DNA of 49,272 nt from contig JBIOVI010000067.1 of NCBI GenBank assembly GCA_044867645.1, positions 1 through 49,272 on the forward strand. Reading direction: 5' to 3'. The position numbers and the translations under genes were made by a program. Of this stretch, positions 49,188-49,272 are shown in pieces. Under the pieces are notes generated by a model, which was not told where the DNA came from, ran no database searches, and was given only the letters and a program-made list of their open reading frames with translations. How positions within the stretch are numbered: position 1 is the stretch's first letter; each line of letters begins with the position of its first letter. The DNA comes from VRUE01 sp044867645 (GTDB lineage: Bacteria; Actinomycetota; Thermoleophilia; Solirubrobacterales; 70-9).

Positions 49188-49272
49188 GACCCTTTCTTCG
49201 CGATTCCGACTATGCGCTTGGGGGGTGCGGGGGTACCTCTCGAACGGGCGGATACTCAAAGTGCCGGGCCAA

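Overview
The window looks like chromosomal DNA of a high-GC actinobacterium, most likely of the Thermoleophilia (Solirubrobacter/Conexibacter-like). The clues are very high GC at third codon positions, many genes with a TAnnnT -10 box only 6-10 bases before the start codon (leaderless transcripts), an actinobacterial SpoIID/LytB protein, a secreted NGAVT-repeat protein and a matching pair of actinobacterial riboswitches. I assign this from general features, not from a database match. About 38 protein genes fill almost the whole window. I see no tRNA, rRNA, CRISPR array, insertion sequence or prophage, and no gene-free stretch over 300 bases. Bases 1-105 and 49188-49272 hold no recognisable gene.

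Layout. 106-2673: PAP2 phosphatase, YchF and a CrtC/AttH-like protein in one operon. 2687-2799: a large branched palindrome. 2806-5592: SpoIID-like lytic enzyme and an aldehyde dehydrogenase. 5592-10237: fumarase, then a cobalamin riboswitch driving two translationally coupled secreted proteins that resemble transcobalamin (alpha toroid plus DUF4430-like domain, in opposite orders). 10255-16049: lipoprotein, M15-like peptidase, benzoylformate-decarboxylase-like enzyme and a FAD/Fe-S 2-hydroxyacid dehydrogenase. 16221-21350: small membrane protein, SDR, IleS, a 59-residue tautomerase and thioredoxin. 21393-26982: mannosyltransferase, PolX, trehalose phosphatase, a TauE/SafE transporter in two halves, and PAC2. 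26990-31392: helicase-nuclease, IMPase-like enzyme and a basic coiled-coil protein with tandem LexA-type boxes. 31489-35925: a sigma factor fused to a membrane zinc-finger (anti-sigma-like) domain, coupled to a secreted beta-rich protein, then UDP-glucuronate decarboxylase. 36024-40336: acyl-CoA mutase and propionyl-CoA carboxylase beta subunit with two small genes between them. 40535-43438: four TetR-type regulators. 43454-47422: a potADBC polyamine importer. 47553-48269: cell-wall hydrolase under a cyclic-di-AMP riboswitch. 48387-49187: SDR.

How the parts connect. The propionyl-CoA carboxylase subunit and the B12-dependent mutase suggest the methylmalonyl-CoA route, and fumarase lies further along it. 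The cobalamin riboswitch points to B12 capture or supply as a controlled need. The benzoylformate-decarboxylase-like enzyme, the 2-hydroxyacid dehydrogenase and the aldehyde dehydrogenase could form an aromatic or 2-hydroxyacid oxidation route (inference).

The most unusual signals are: the riboswitch-controlled transcobalamin-like pair; a family of 3' hairpins whose stems differ but whose apical sequence GCACCCATAGGGACC is conserved; the single-chain sigma/anti-sigma-like protein; the TauE pair separated by one in-frame TGA; and tandem SOS-type boxes before a histone-like protein.
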